Source: Aptenodytes patagonicus | Lineage: Eukaryota; Chordata; Aves; Sphenisciformes; Spheniscidae | Reading direction: 5' to 3' | DNA length: 64,000 nucleotides | Assembly: GCF_965638725.1 (NCBI RefSeq) | Contig: NC_134951.1 | Coordinates: 29,829,746-29,893,745 of the forward strand | Part shown: positions 1-10,800 of the stretch, one piece after another | Numbering within the stretch: position 1 is the stretch's first letter | How the letters are laid out: every line of letters starts with the position of its first letter | Notes under the pieces: generated by a model | Seen by the model: only the letters and a program-made list of their open reading frames with translations | What the model was told of the DNA's origin: nothing | Database searches by the model: none | Program-made: the position numbers and the translations under genes

Positions 1-324
1 TAAATTAATGCTGGCACTAAATACCACATGATATGTTATTTCTGATAGGTGTTTATTCACAAAGCTCCCATAACATCAAAATTTAATGTGCAACCCTGAA
101 TTCTTTCTCTCCTGTCTATGCAGGATTTGATAAGCACACACCAGTGAAGTGCTTTGTTTGTGTGCAAGCAACTCTTTTTTATAGACATACAACTCAAAGG
201 TGACATTTACACTGTTCAGCATACTCAAAGCCAATGCATTAAGTAAGGATGATTCATACCAACTTTTACTTTGGGTGGCTCAAAGGAACTATATGATGAA
301 GCAGGAGAGCGGTAGCAGATAAAT
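1..324. other. Unassigned intergenic sequence
   Basis: AT-rich sequence with no open frame or repeat family that I recognise. Its right edge runs into the 5' end of the CR1 element. The element may begin somewhat before 325, because the join is gradual and no target duplication is visible. Confidence 0.4.
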
Positions 325-1164
325 AACAAGCATCATGGGCATGGGGGCCCAAGTGATGTTTCCTCGATCCTGCAAGTGAGGGGAAATGAGGAGAAGAGCA
401 CTAATAGGACAAGTCAATAATTGGCTGCAGAACTGGTGTTGGTGACAAGGTTTTGAGTTGTATGACCATGAGACCCTGCTTGCAGATCACCGTCTGCTTG
501 AGAGAGATGAGATCCACCTCACTAAGCGGGGCAAAGCTATTTTTGCCAGTAGGATGGCTGACCGCATAAGGAGGGCTTTAAACTAAGGATGGAGAGGGAG
601 AGAGTAACCAGCAGCCCTGTGAGGGAGTGATGGACATGGTCGAAGAGCAAAGGGCATGGGGTGCTGTGACAGGAACGGAACACAGAATCAATAAGATGGG
701 GCTTAAGTGGGGTCACCTCCAGCACTTGCATGTAAGCAAGGAAATGCCTATACAAGGCACCATGATGGAGAAATCCCCCAATCCCTTTCTAGGCAGTCAA
801 CATGCTGGGGTGCCTCTCTGAAGTGCCTGTATACTAATGCATGCAGTGTGGGGAATAAACATGATGAGTTTGTCTGTGTGCAGTTGCAGGGCTATGATCT
901 CGTTGGGATCACAGAGACATGGTGGGATGGCACCCAAGACAGGAGCATCACAATGAAGGGAAACCGGCTCTTTAGGAAGGACAGGCTAGGGAAACAAGGA
1001 GGGGAAGTTGCCCTTTATGTGAAAGAGCAGTTGGAGTGCATCAGACTCTGCTTGGGGATGGATGAGGAACCGAATGAGAGTTTATAGGGGAGGATTAAAG
1101 AGAGGACAGGTAAAGGTGACATTATAGTGTGTGTCTGCTATAGGCCACCTGACCAGGAAGAATC
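325..1164 (+). mobile_element. Old CR1 LINE, 5' part (ORF1 end and ORF2 endonuclease start)
   Basis: The + strand encodes the degenerate C-terminus of CR1 ORF1 (esterase-like region) with a readable ending I-H-L-T-K-R-G-K-A-I-F and a stop at 584-586. After about 230 bases the N-terminal half of the ORF2 apurinic-type endonuclease follows (about 818-1087), with the T-N-A-C-S and E-T-W-W-D motifs, then a stop. The element breaks off at about 1164 where a second CR1 sits in reverse, and resumes at about 2047. Stops and frameshifts show it is inactive. Retention of ORF1 means the original copy was nearly full length, unusual because most CR1 copies are short 3' pieces. Confidence 0.85.
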
Positions 1165-2046
1165 ACAGAATCATAGAATCATAAAATCATTAAGGTTGGA
1201 AAAGACCTCTAAGATCATCGAGTCCAACCGTCGACCCAACACCACCATGCCCACTAAACCATGTCCCTAAGCGCCTCATCTACTCGTCTTTTAAATACCT
1301 CCAGGGATGGGGACTCCACCACTTCCCTGGGCAGCCTCTTCCAATGTTTAACCACTCTTTCACTAAAGACATTTTTCCTCACGTCCAATCTAAACCTCCC
1401 CTGGCGCAACTTGAGGCCATTTCTTCTCATCCTATCGCTAGTTACTTGGGAGAAGAGACCAACACCCACCTCACTACAACCTCCTTTCAGGTAGTTGTAG
1501 AGAGCAGTAAGGTCTCCCCTCAGCCTCCTTTTCTCCAGGCTAAACAGTCCCAGTTCCCTCAGCCGCTCCTCAGAAGACTTGTTCTCCAGACCCCTCACCA
1601 GCCTCATTGCCCTTCTCTGCACACGCTCCAGCACCTCAATGTCCTTCTTGTAGTGAGGGGCCCAAAACTGAACACAGTATTCGAGGTGCGGCCTCACCAG
1701 GGCCGAGTACAGGGGCACGATCACTTCCCTACTCCTGCTGGCCACACTATTTCTGATACAGGCCAGGATGCCATTGGCCTTCTTGGCCGCCTGGGCACAC
1801 TGCTGGCTCATGTTCAGCCGGCTGTCGACCAGCACCCCCCAGGTCCTTTTCCGACAGGCAGCTTTCCAGCCACTCTTCCCCAAGCCTGTAGCGCTGCATG
1901 GGGTTGTTGTGGCCAAAGTGCAGGACCCGGCACTTGGCCTTGTTGAATCTCATACAGTTGGCCTCGGCCCATCGATCCAGCCTGTCCAGGTCCCTCTGCA
2001 GAGCCTTCCTACCCTCGAGCAGATCAACACTCCCGCCCAACTTGGA
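1165..2046 (-). mobile_element. Younger CR1 LINE, 3' end, nested in the older CR1
   Basis: A 5'-truncated CR1 on the - strand. Its 3' tail (ATTCTRTG-type repeats) lies at 1165-1190. The - strand ORF at 1254-1916 (220 codons) is the C-terminal end of the CR1 ORF2 protein, containing [10 protein letters not shown] and [10 protein letters not shown] frameshifted upstream piece lies at 1747-2040. It interrupts the endonuclease region of the + strand CR1, so it arrived later. It is very similar, base for base, to the 3' part of the CR1 at 24386-26700. Confidence 0.9.
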
Positions 2047-3445
2047 GGAGGAGCCTCACGTTTGCAAGCCCTGGTCGTCATGGGGGACTTCAACCACCCA
2101 GGTATTTGCTGGAGGGACAACACAGCAAGGCATAAGCAATCCAGCAGGTTCCTGGAGTGCACTGCTAACTTCCTCTTCCAAGTCATAAAGGAGCCAACAA
2201 GGACCAATGAAGAGCAGTGCTTTGCTGGACCTCATACCAACGAGGGGTTTGTTGGGAATGTGAAGCTCAAAGGCAGCCTCGACATGGTGGAGCTCAGGAT
2301 CCTGAGGGGAGGGAGGAGTGTAAAAAGCAGGCTTACAACCCTGGACTTCAGGAGAGTGAACTTAGGCCTCTTCAAAGATCTGCTTGGAAGAGTTCCATGG
2401 GATAAGGCCCTGGAGGGAAGAGGGGCCTTAAGCTGGTTAATATTTAAGGATCACCTCTTCCAAGCTCAAGAGCTGTTCATCCCAGTGAATAGGAAGTCAG
2501 GCAAAAATGCCAGGCCTGTGTAGATGAATAAGGAGCCCCTGGTCAAACTCAAGTACAAAGAGGAAGCATACCAAGGGTGGAAGCAAGGATGGGTAACCTG
2601 GGAGGAATACAGAAACATTGTCCAAGCATATAGGGATGAAGTCAGGAAAGTTAAAGCCCAGCTGGAACTGGATCTAGCCAGGGATGTCAAAGACAACAAG
2701 AATGGCTTCTGTAAGTACATAGGTGACAAAAGGAAGACTAGGTAAAATGTGGGCCCATTGCTAAATGAAATGGGTGACCTGGTGACACAGGACATGGAAA
2801 AGGCTGAGTTACTGAATGCCTTCTTTGCCTCAGTCTTTACTAGCAAGACCAGCCTTCAGGAATCCCAGGTCCCAGAGATCAGGGGGAAAGGCTGGACCAA
2901 GGAAGATGTACCTTTGGTGGAAGAGGATCAGGTCAGGGGATACTTAAGCAAACTGGACGTACGTAAGTCCATGGGCCCTGATGGGATGCACCCACGAGTG
3001 CTGAGGGAGTTGGCAGATGTCATTGCGAGGCCACTCTCGATAATCTTTGATCCATCATGGTGGCTAGGAGAGGTGCCTGAGGACTGGAGGAAAGCAAATG
3101 TCACCTCCATCTTCAAGAAGGGCAAGAAGGAGGATGCATGGAACTACAGGCTGATCAGCCTCACCCTGATCCCTGGTAAGGTGATGGGTCAGCTAATCCT
3201 GGAAACCATTTCCAGGTACTTCAGTGACAACAAAATCATCAGTTGTCAGTATGGCATTACCAAGGGGAAGTCATGCTTGACCAACTTGATAAACTTCTAT
3301 AATAAAGTGACTGGCATGGTAGAAGAAGGGAGAGCAATGGGCAGTCTATCTGGACTTCACTAAGGCCCTTGGCACCGTCTCCTGTAAGATCCTCACACAG
3401 AAGCTGTTGATGTCTGGGCTGGATAAGCAGACAGGTGCACTGAAA
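2047..3445 (+). mobile_element. Old CR1 LINE, 3' part (endonuclease end and reverse transcriptase)
   Basis: Continuation of the + strand CR1 after the nested insertion. The endonuclease motif M-G-D-F-N-H-P is at about 2080. Linker and reverse transcriptase segments follow at 2524-3363, including [12 protein letters not shown]. In-frame stops near 2521, 2743 and 3361 break ORF2. The catalytic F-A-D-D block is missing because similarity ends at about 3445, just before the CpG island, so this copy lacks its 3' third. Confidence 0.88.
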
Positions 3446-3459
3446 ACTGGAGGACTGAA

Positions 3460-4290
3460 AACGCACAGCGACGCAGGCTCAGCGCCCAGCCGCCAGCCGG
3501 AACGGCTACCCCGCTGCGGCCGCCCCCGCCGCCTCTGCGCGGCGCTAACGGCCGGGCCTGCGCACCCTCTTCGCGGAGAGGCGATTTTCCCGCCTTCCTC
3601 CCCCTCCACTGTCAGCCCCAATGGCCGCCGCCCTCCTCCTCCCCCGGAAGCGGCGTGTGGATTTTCCTCCTTTGAGCAGGAACTCTGTGCAACGCAATTG
3701 AAGGCGGAAGAGGGGAGGCAGGAAGTTATTGAAGGAAAGAGCCCCTAAACACTGCCGCGGGGGGGCTGCGCCATGGCGTTGTCGCGCTAGCGCCGGCACC
3801 TGCCATGGGGGAAGAGGAGGGGGAGCGAGGCGAAGCAGGCGGCAACTACAAATCCCGGCAAGCCGTGCCGCGCTCCCGCCCCACCTCTCCCCTCCCCGCC
3901 GCCCCCGGGTTGAAGAGGAAGCGGAGGCGCGCTGGGTCGGGGCGTTGGTGTGCCCTCGGGTGCTGGCGGCGGCGGCGGCGGGGTGAGCGGGGCGGGGGCC
4001 TGCGGCGGGGCCGGGGCATTGTGAGGGGCGCGGGGCCGTCGCTTAGCGACCCAGCCCCCGCGGAGCGGCCGGGCGAGGAGCGGGCGCCCGGCGAGGCCGC
4101 CGCTTCCTCCCCCGCCGCCCACCCCGAGCTGTGGCGGCGGGGCGGCCTTGCGGCGGTGTGTCGTGGGGCTGGGGTGTCCGTGCGGGTAACGAAACGTGAG
4201 TCAGCAAAGCGCTCGGTGGGTCCGTGCTGCCGGGGCCGCCCTCGGGCGGGCCGCGGTTCCTCGCCGCTCATGGAGACCTTCCGTTTGGCA
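3460..4290 (+). promoter_or_regulatory. ZNF451: CpG-island promoter of ZNF451
   Basis: Sharp switch from CR1 sequence to very GC- and CpG-rich DNA, with a short GGC run at about 3964-3982 and no TATA box that I can see. It lies just upstream of the first coding exon of ZNF451 in the same orientation. Long open frames on both strands here are composition artefacts. The transcription start cannot be placed from sequence alone. Confidence 0.8.
3800..4195 (+). other. ZNF451: Probable 5' non-coding exon of ZNF451
   Basis: A strong donor (AAC then GTGAGT at 4196) ends the likely untranslated first exon; a second candidate donor (GTGAGC at 3983) would give a shorter exon. The next exon begins at 4803. 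No ATG-started frame in the island reaches either donor in the phase needed to join the next exon: ATG 3805 gives phase 1, and ATG 3773 stops after five codons. The start at 3800 is nominal. Confidence 0.5.
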
Positions 4291-4802
4291 GGACGGCGCT
4301 GGTTTTGAAGCAGGAAGCTCAGCCTTTTGGCTCTGCTGTGGTCCTAAAGTGGCCAGAGGCATCAAGAATACCTGTAGCTGCTAATTACGCCTGAACTCAC
4401 TCCGCGTCTGTTACTAAACCGTCCTCTGTGTTCTAGCGGTAGTACAGCGCCGTTAGGCTAGAGCTCCGGTCTGTCTCTTGTTAAGGTGTTCAGACTTAAG
4501 CATGTTGTTGAACTCTATACACTGTACACTATAGCCATGGCTGCTGGAGGAATATAGGTATTGGGATGCTTTGTAGAGATTGGGCCACGTTTTGCATATT
4601 TGGAAAAGTGTAGTAACGTGGTTCGAGTCAAAATTGTTATCACTTATTCTGGTATTACTGATAATTGTCAGTGAATGATATAGAGAGGCTTGTTGAGTGC
4701 AGATAGGTTGTAAAGCCAAAGTAGGCATAAAATGGAAAATGCTGTGTAGTTAAAGAAAATTACAAAATAAAATGAAGTATGTTTTGGTTTGTTTCTGTTT
4801 AG
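4196..4802 (+). other. ZNF451: ZNF451 first intron
   Basis: Runs from the GTGAGT donor of the presumed non-coding exon to the TTTAG acceptor before the start codon. It leaves the CpG island at about 4300 and becomes AT-rich. No repeats or other genes seen. Confidence 0.5.
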
Positions 4803-4883
4803 ATAATGGAGTCTCGTAGCTCTATCAACATTCACGAGAGTAAATCAACTTCTGAAAGTGAAGATGAGATTGAGTTCGTTGGA
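4803..4883 (+). CDS. ZNF451: ZNF451 coding exon 1 (start codon, SIM1)
   Basis: Acceptor TTTAG ends at 4802; ATG is at 4806; donor GTAAGT at 4884, phase 0; 26 codons. The exon opens with ATA-ATG, which aligns with I-I in the human protein, where a short upstream coding exon supplies the start. Here the Met itself is the likely start. D20-E-I-E-F-V-G26 is the first SUMO-interacting motif, preceded by acidic and serine residues. Confidence 0.88.
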
Positions 4884-7800
4884 GTAAGTAGGTCTTGAAC
4901 TGGAAACTTACTACCTGTTATCGTAAATATGCTCTCAGTAGCCCAATAAATTGGAGGGGGTCTTTGTGTACTGTGTTGATGACCTTGATTATATTTTGAT
5001 GGAAAGCGTTACTTTTGGATTTAAAGATAATTTAATTTGTAAATCTTTGTGGCAGATAACGAGTTTATCTTAAAGCTTTAGCTACCCTTTCTTTGGAAGG
5101 GTATAAGATGATGTCAGTTGGTCCTATAGAGAGAATATAGACTTGAGTATCCCAGCAGGTGAGTGGGGGATTACAGTGATCAGTGAGGTATGTGAGAAGT
5201 CACTGTAGATGACTTTTCTGGTAATCATATTGCATAGCATTTTGCTTCATGAATAGTCCCACTGAAGTTAATGAAATAAAGGACTGCTCACTCTGCAAAA
5301 CAATGTAAAAAACACTATACTTTGTTTAGAAGAAGAAGGAAATAATGGGCTAGAGGCCTTAAACAGTCTTCTTAAGTTGTGAAGCGCTGTATAATAGCTA
5401 CAGTACAACACCTAGTCTAATGTTGACATGTGGCTTACGTGAATGTAACTTTAAGACACTTACATCTGTTGAATATCCAAGAAAAGCAGAATGTTTTTCA
5501 TGCTGCCTGTGTTCTGGCCTCAATCCATCATCAGTGAAGTGGTGCTGGATGGCAGGGATACATGCAAGAACAGAAAGATGATTTTTCCTAAGGAACAAGT
5601 CATGTGAATAAGATCAAGTAGTTAATTGATGCCAGGACTAATAATGGCTGGCTTCCTAGGGATTTGTCTCATTTTTCATGTTGAACAATAACCAGATGGG
5701 TTTTGTTTTTCCTGTTTTGAATGGTGTTGGATTAAAGTTCAATGTACAAACTTTTTCTGTAGGGGTACTTAGGTGCTCAAGTATGAGGGACATGTTTATT
5801 TTTGCAAAAAATATAAGTAGTTGATTATCTCTGAGACTTCTTGGTCTTTTAGTTGATTTGGTCAAAATTGACTAATATTAGAGTTCAAAGTACATTATAT
5901 ACACACACACAAGCATTCATGTGTAGCATGATTGTATAAGCTTCATTTTCTTGAAACACTGGGCAAAGAACGAGGAAGCTAGTATAGCTTTGAATGTGTA
6001 ATGATTGAAGGGCTGCTGGAGCACCAAGAGCAGTAATTGAAAGAAAAGAGACTTGCTAAAATCAATGCTTCTGCTACCTCTTTTTCCTTGGTTTTGCCTG
6101 TGGATAATACAGAGCCTTTGTGGTCCCAGTGATGATTGCTTCTGAGAGAGGCTGCTATATATAGGAAGATGACTGTACTTAGGCTTGTTTGTGCAGGATT
6201 GGTACCTTGGGGTGAGGAGCTTACCGTTGTCATTGACGAATACAAGGGGAAAGGTGTGTGACCCTGGCCATCACCGGATGTCAGCAATGTGTCCTCGGAT
6301 CTCTCATTTGCTCCTCTGAGTGAACGTGAACTTGGACTTTGCAAAAGGATTTCTAAACTATTTGGCTAGCTTTAGATCATCATTTCCATATAATAATGTG
6401 TATGACTAGAAGTGTATAAGCTTTATAAATGTTGTGTATGAATGCTACCTGATCATTGAAGTACTATTTTTTGCATGTCCTGAGGACCCAGTGCACCAGG
6501 TGGTACTGTATAAATTGAATTAGAGAAGCCACTTGGATATATCAACCTGTGCTCGTTCTGAGAGAAAACAAATAGTTGTACGCCATGTGATCTCTTGTGT
6601 TTTTCTTCTTTTTTTTTTTTTCTCTTGAAGGTTGGGGGTTTTTTTTGGTGTGGGGATTTTTTGTTTGGTTTGGGGTTTTTTTGGTGGGGGGGTTGTTGTT
6701 TTTTTCCCTTTCAATCACTTGTCTTGGGGTGTTTGAAGTCTTACTGTAGGACTATGACAAAAAGTCCTCATTTGATGGAGAAAAAGTAATCTCTTCTGCT
6801 GCCAGAGTTTTTGAGCTTTTACAGTCAGATTCACCCCCATTCAGGAAACTTCCAACTGTTATTCCATAATTGCTCACCTTTTAATTCTGCATTACAACAT
6901 ATTTTGTCCATTTAAAATCATTAAATTCTAAGTTTTGCATACCAGCAGAAAAATATAATTTCATCAACAATGCAAGCCATTATTCCTAATGGCTTAATTT
7001 CTTAGGATAGGATGGTTTGGCCCCCACTCTGTTTCCTTGGGAAGGATAAGGCAAGAGTGAAGAGTTTCACAGGTTTAATGAGGTCTATGGCACTTAAGTA
7101 GACAGATTATTCAAGTTGCCACAGTCTGCGCTGAAAGCATTGGACTCCTCCTGAGTTGTTTTGGTTTGTTTGTTTGGTTTTTTTAATGGTATCGATCCAC
7201 TGATATTTTTTTCTGACTAATTTCTTTAAAGGTGAGGCTCATCATTCTGCTTTTTAAAAAAATACAAGTTATCCCTGATAAAGTTGGTGGCTTTCCTAGG
7301 CAGGTGCTTTTTTTTACCTTTGTTACTCTATGTGGAACCTCAAAATAATACATAGTTTTATGGGGTGTTTAAATACCTCCTGACTCCTTTGTTGTGTTAC
7401 AACAGCAAACACTGTTAAGGAGGGTATTCGTGTTTATTTTCTGTAAACATTTGTTAAGTACATAAAAAGATTATGTATCCAAAATAAAACTCAACTGGAA
7501 AAAAGATCTATGTATTTAAAAATTACTTTCATTTTCTGATGCAATGTTACATTTATGCCAGGTTTTCTTCACTATTGATTTTTATTTCAAAAGTCTGAAT
7601 TCAAAGGAAAACATACTTCCATAGGCCCTGGTTTATTCAATAATGAGCTCTAAATTGATTTCAATTTGAGATCCAGGAAAAACAAGCATACTTCATATAC
7701 TTTGCAGCTTGTCCTTTTTACAATGTTTTGGCTGCACTTCATAACAAAAGATACTGCCCCTTTCTGTCCTGGAAGAGTTGGAGCAGCCACTTACTTTCTT

Positions 7801-10800
7801 GCAAATGGATGTTTGTTTTTATTTCAAACCTGAAGAGGACTTCTGGACTATTTTGGGAACCAATGACATTAGAAAAATTGATTCATTAAAAACAACGGCA
7901 GTTCTTTGAGTTCCTACAGAGGTCTTAAGGAACATGTAAAGTTTTTGGTTTTCCTTGTAATTGTTGTTTTCCAATAAAAATGATATCTGAAGAACGCTTG
8001 GCCCTGGGATATACAAAAATCAAGGGATTTGCTGAAACATGATAGTTACTATTTAAATGTTTTGTTTCCTTTCGCCTTGAGGTGTTAAATATTAGATATA
8101 CAGACTCAAGTATTTGTCTCTCTGGCTTTCAGTTGCATCACAGCAGGAACAGAATAAAATTGTAGAGGTGTTACAAAGCATCTCTGAAGCAGGACTTTTA
8201 TTTTTGCTCGCAGCCCAAGTCAGCCAAGGATTTGGATTTTTGTATTTGCTAGGTTACAGAAATCAAAACTTTCTAAGTGCATGTTGGTTCACAACATTGG
8301 TCAGTTACTCAGCAGTCTTAAAGTTGGAAATCTGCTGGGACAAAGATTTAGAGCACGAATAGTACAACTTGTGTCCGATTTCTTAAAGTTTATTTTAATG
8401 TAAGCTTGTTCCATGATAATTTGTGTGTTTACATGTGTATACACAATTATGCTCGCATAATTATTTTGGCGAAGATATGTTAAGTCTGTGGTCACATATA
8501 TTGAGAGCTAGTTTCATGCTTTCTGTATGCTAGTGTGTATATAACTATGCAAAAGTTTAATTGTGCTTTTTAAGTAAACTGGCTATTTGGTCTGAATGTG
8601 CGTAAAGCTAAAAATGGAACAAACAAACCAAAAACCTTACATGATGTATCAGTGGACGAGGTGTCTGTTAGCTAGGCCTGATTACCCAGAGATTGATCGA
8701 AATGAGGGAGGGGAAGAAAGTGAGACCATAGCTTAGGACTCTTTGAGAAAACTTCTGGGGGCAGTAAAAATGGGCTTGACAGAACTCCTTGAGAAGAAAC
8801 TGTCCATGGAGATGAATATGAGACTCCATCTTTACCAGCCACCAATTAAACAGATTTGATTATATTAACTGTTACAATTGGTATTTTGCATAGCATAGTG
8901 AAATTACAGCTTTGTTGATTTAATGTTAATGCTTTCAACCAAAGCTATGAATAACAGCAGAGGCACCACAGCTGCCTGGAGACTCAAAAGATAATTTTCT
9001 ATCAATTAAAACTAGAAATTCTTCTAGTAACCGAAATAGCTGCAATTTAGCCATTGGTTTATTGTTCAGTGGCGTGGCTGTTGGTTGGTGAAAAGAGTGG
9101 CTTTTGAAGATTGTTTAGAGACATAATTGAGAAGTGGAGCATGGGAGGGGTGTTTGGGTTTTTTGAGGTTTTTTGAATGTGAAGGATCTGCTTATAAGAT
9201 GTGAAGACTGACCATATCTTAGTACTGAGCATTGATGGCTTTCAGGGTGCCAAGTATGCCAGTATAGTCAGCTAGAGAGGCCACAACTTTCAGCTGTTCA
9301 TTGAGTGCTTGTCCATGTTGTTTCTTCTGTAATCTCAGGCTCTTTCATGCCAAGATACTTTTCAGCTGATCGTGTTCATCTTGTGGGGGAGGTACAAAGA
9401 GTTGGATGAAACTAACTGATCCTCGGCTTCTTAACTCTTCTACAGTGATGGAATCCTCAGGGTTGGCACTATCTTTGCATTATGTTACTATTTAGTTTAA
9501 CCAGTTGGAAAAAATTAAGAAATTCAACTTCTCTTAACTTTCAATTTGGGACTCACCCTGTGCGGAGGTGAGCCAACAGAGCAAAAGCTAAATTCCTGCT
9601 GTTGAGAACTTTCCCTGCGTGTGGTACTGCAGTATCAATTGGAAATGTTTGCTAGCAATACCTGCTCTCTCTTGCTGGAAAAAGGATATTTCACCTGGTG
9701 CTACTTCTCCAATCAAGATTAAAAATACAGAAAGGCCATCTGAAGCTATGGCTTGCATGAAATACTCAGAAGGCCTCTGTGAACGTTTAAAGGGGAGAGT
9801 AGTCCTAAGCTCAGTCTCCCTCCATGAGGATGATTTCCATCTTGGGCCACTGAATAAAGAGGCTTTGAACTTCTGCTTTCATTTTGGTATGAACACTTTT
9901 TGGCAGAGAGGAGCACTGCTGTCAGGACGAGCCCAGGCTGAAATCCCTGTCTCTTTAGAAGTAGTATTTGGAGTCTTTTTTATGTAATGGCACTCAGCTG
10001 GGATGGATCTAAACCAGTGTTTTGACATATAATGATGGCTTTCAATCAAGGTTTCTCATATATTGACTTAAGCAGTTGCTGAGTGGATATACTTGGGATA
10101 GGTTTATAAGAATTGGGGAAAACAGTTTACTTTCTCAACATAATCTTTTGTAGTGCAGATGAGTTCTTGATCGGACCCAGGATTGTAGTTCTTACACTCT
10201 TAATTTCAGTATTTGTTTTTAATCTTCATCTAAAGGTTAAACTACCAACCAATGAAACATAAACTAGCCTAAATAATGCAAAATAATGCAAGTCCCAAAT
10301 ATAGCATTTATTATTCAGGAGTGAATGTAGGCAGATGGTGTGGTGGTTTGTTCCACCCCCACCCACCCCCCCCCCCCATTTTATTTTTGTGGAAAATAAG
10401 GGTGTATATCTTTGAGGAGTCATTTTAAAGAATTACCATACTGCATTTGTGTTCAAATTGGAATGCAACCCAAAAAGTAGTAGTACACAAAAATTGTGTA
10501 GTAAGAGGCACGGAATTTGGGAGAAAAAAGTGTTTTGTGTATGCAAACAACATGTAAATAAGTGTAATATTACTTGTGTTAAATTGAATTTACTGTTCTG
10601 GTCACTAGAACTTCCTAGGCTTGAAACCAACTTACTCTGCTTTTCAGCTGCCAATTTCCTAACTTCTAATTAGTTGCTGAACCCAGGGAGTAAGTAAACA
10701 GAAATAAGGAAAATCTCTGCATTTGAAGAAGCTACAGCTGTTAGGATCAGAGTTGAACACTTCAAAACACATTATTGAACTGATTGGACAGTCAGGTGCT

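Noticed and set aside
1344-1946. 200-codon + strand open frame, repeated at 24561-25163
   Set aside because: It is the complement of CR1 ORF2; the similarity between the two places comes from the repeat.
3805-4308. 167-codon open frame in the ZNF451 CpG island as a possible N-terminal extension
   Set aside because: It cannot be spliced to 4803 in the required phase from either donor, and its composition is typical of CpG-island noise.
9619-9987. 122-codon + strand open frame in the first large intron
   Set aside because: No family match, no suitable splice sites in phase with ZNF451; chance length for this base composition.
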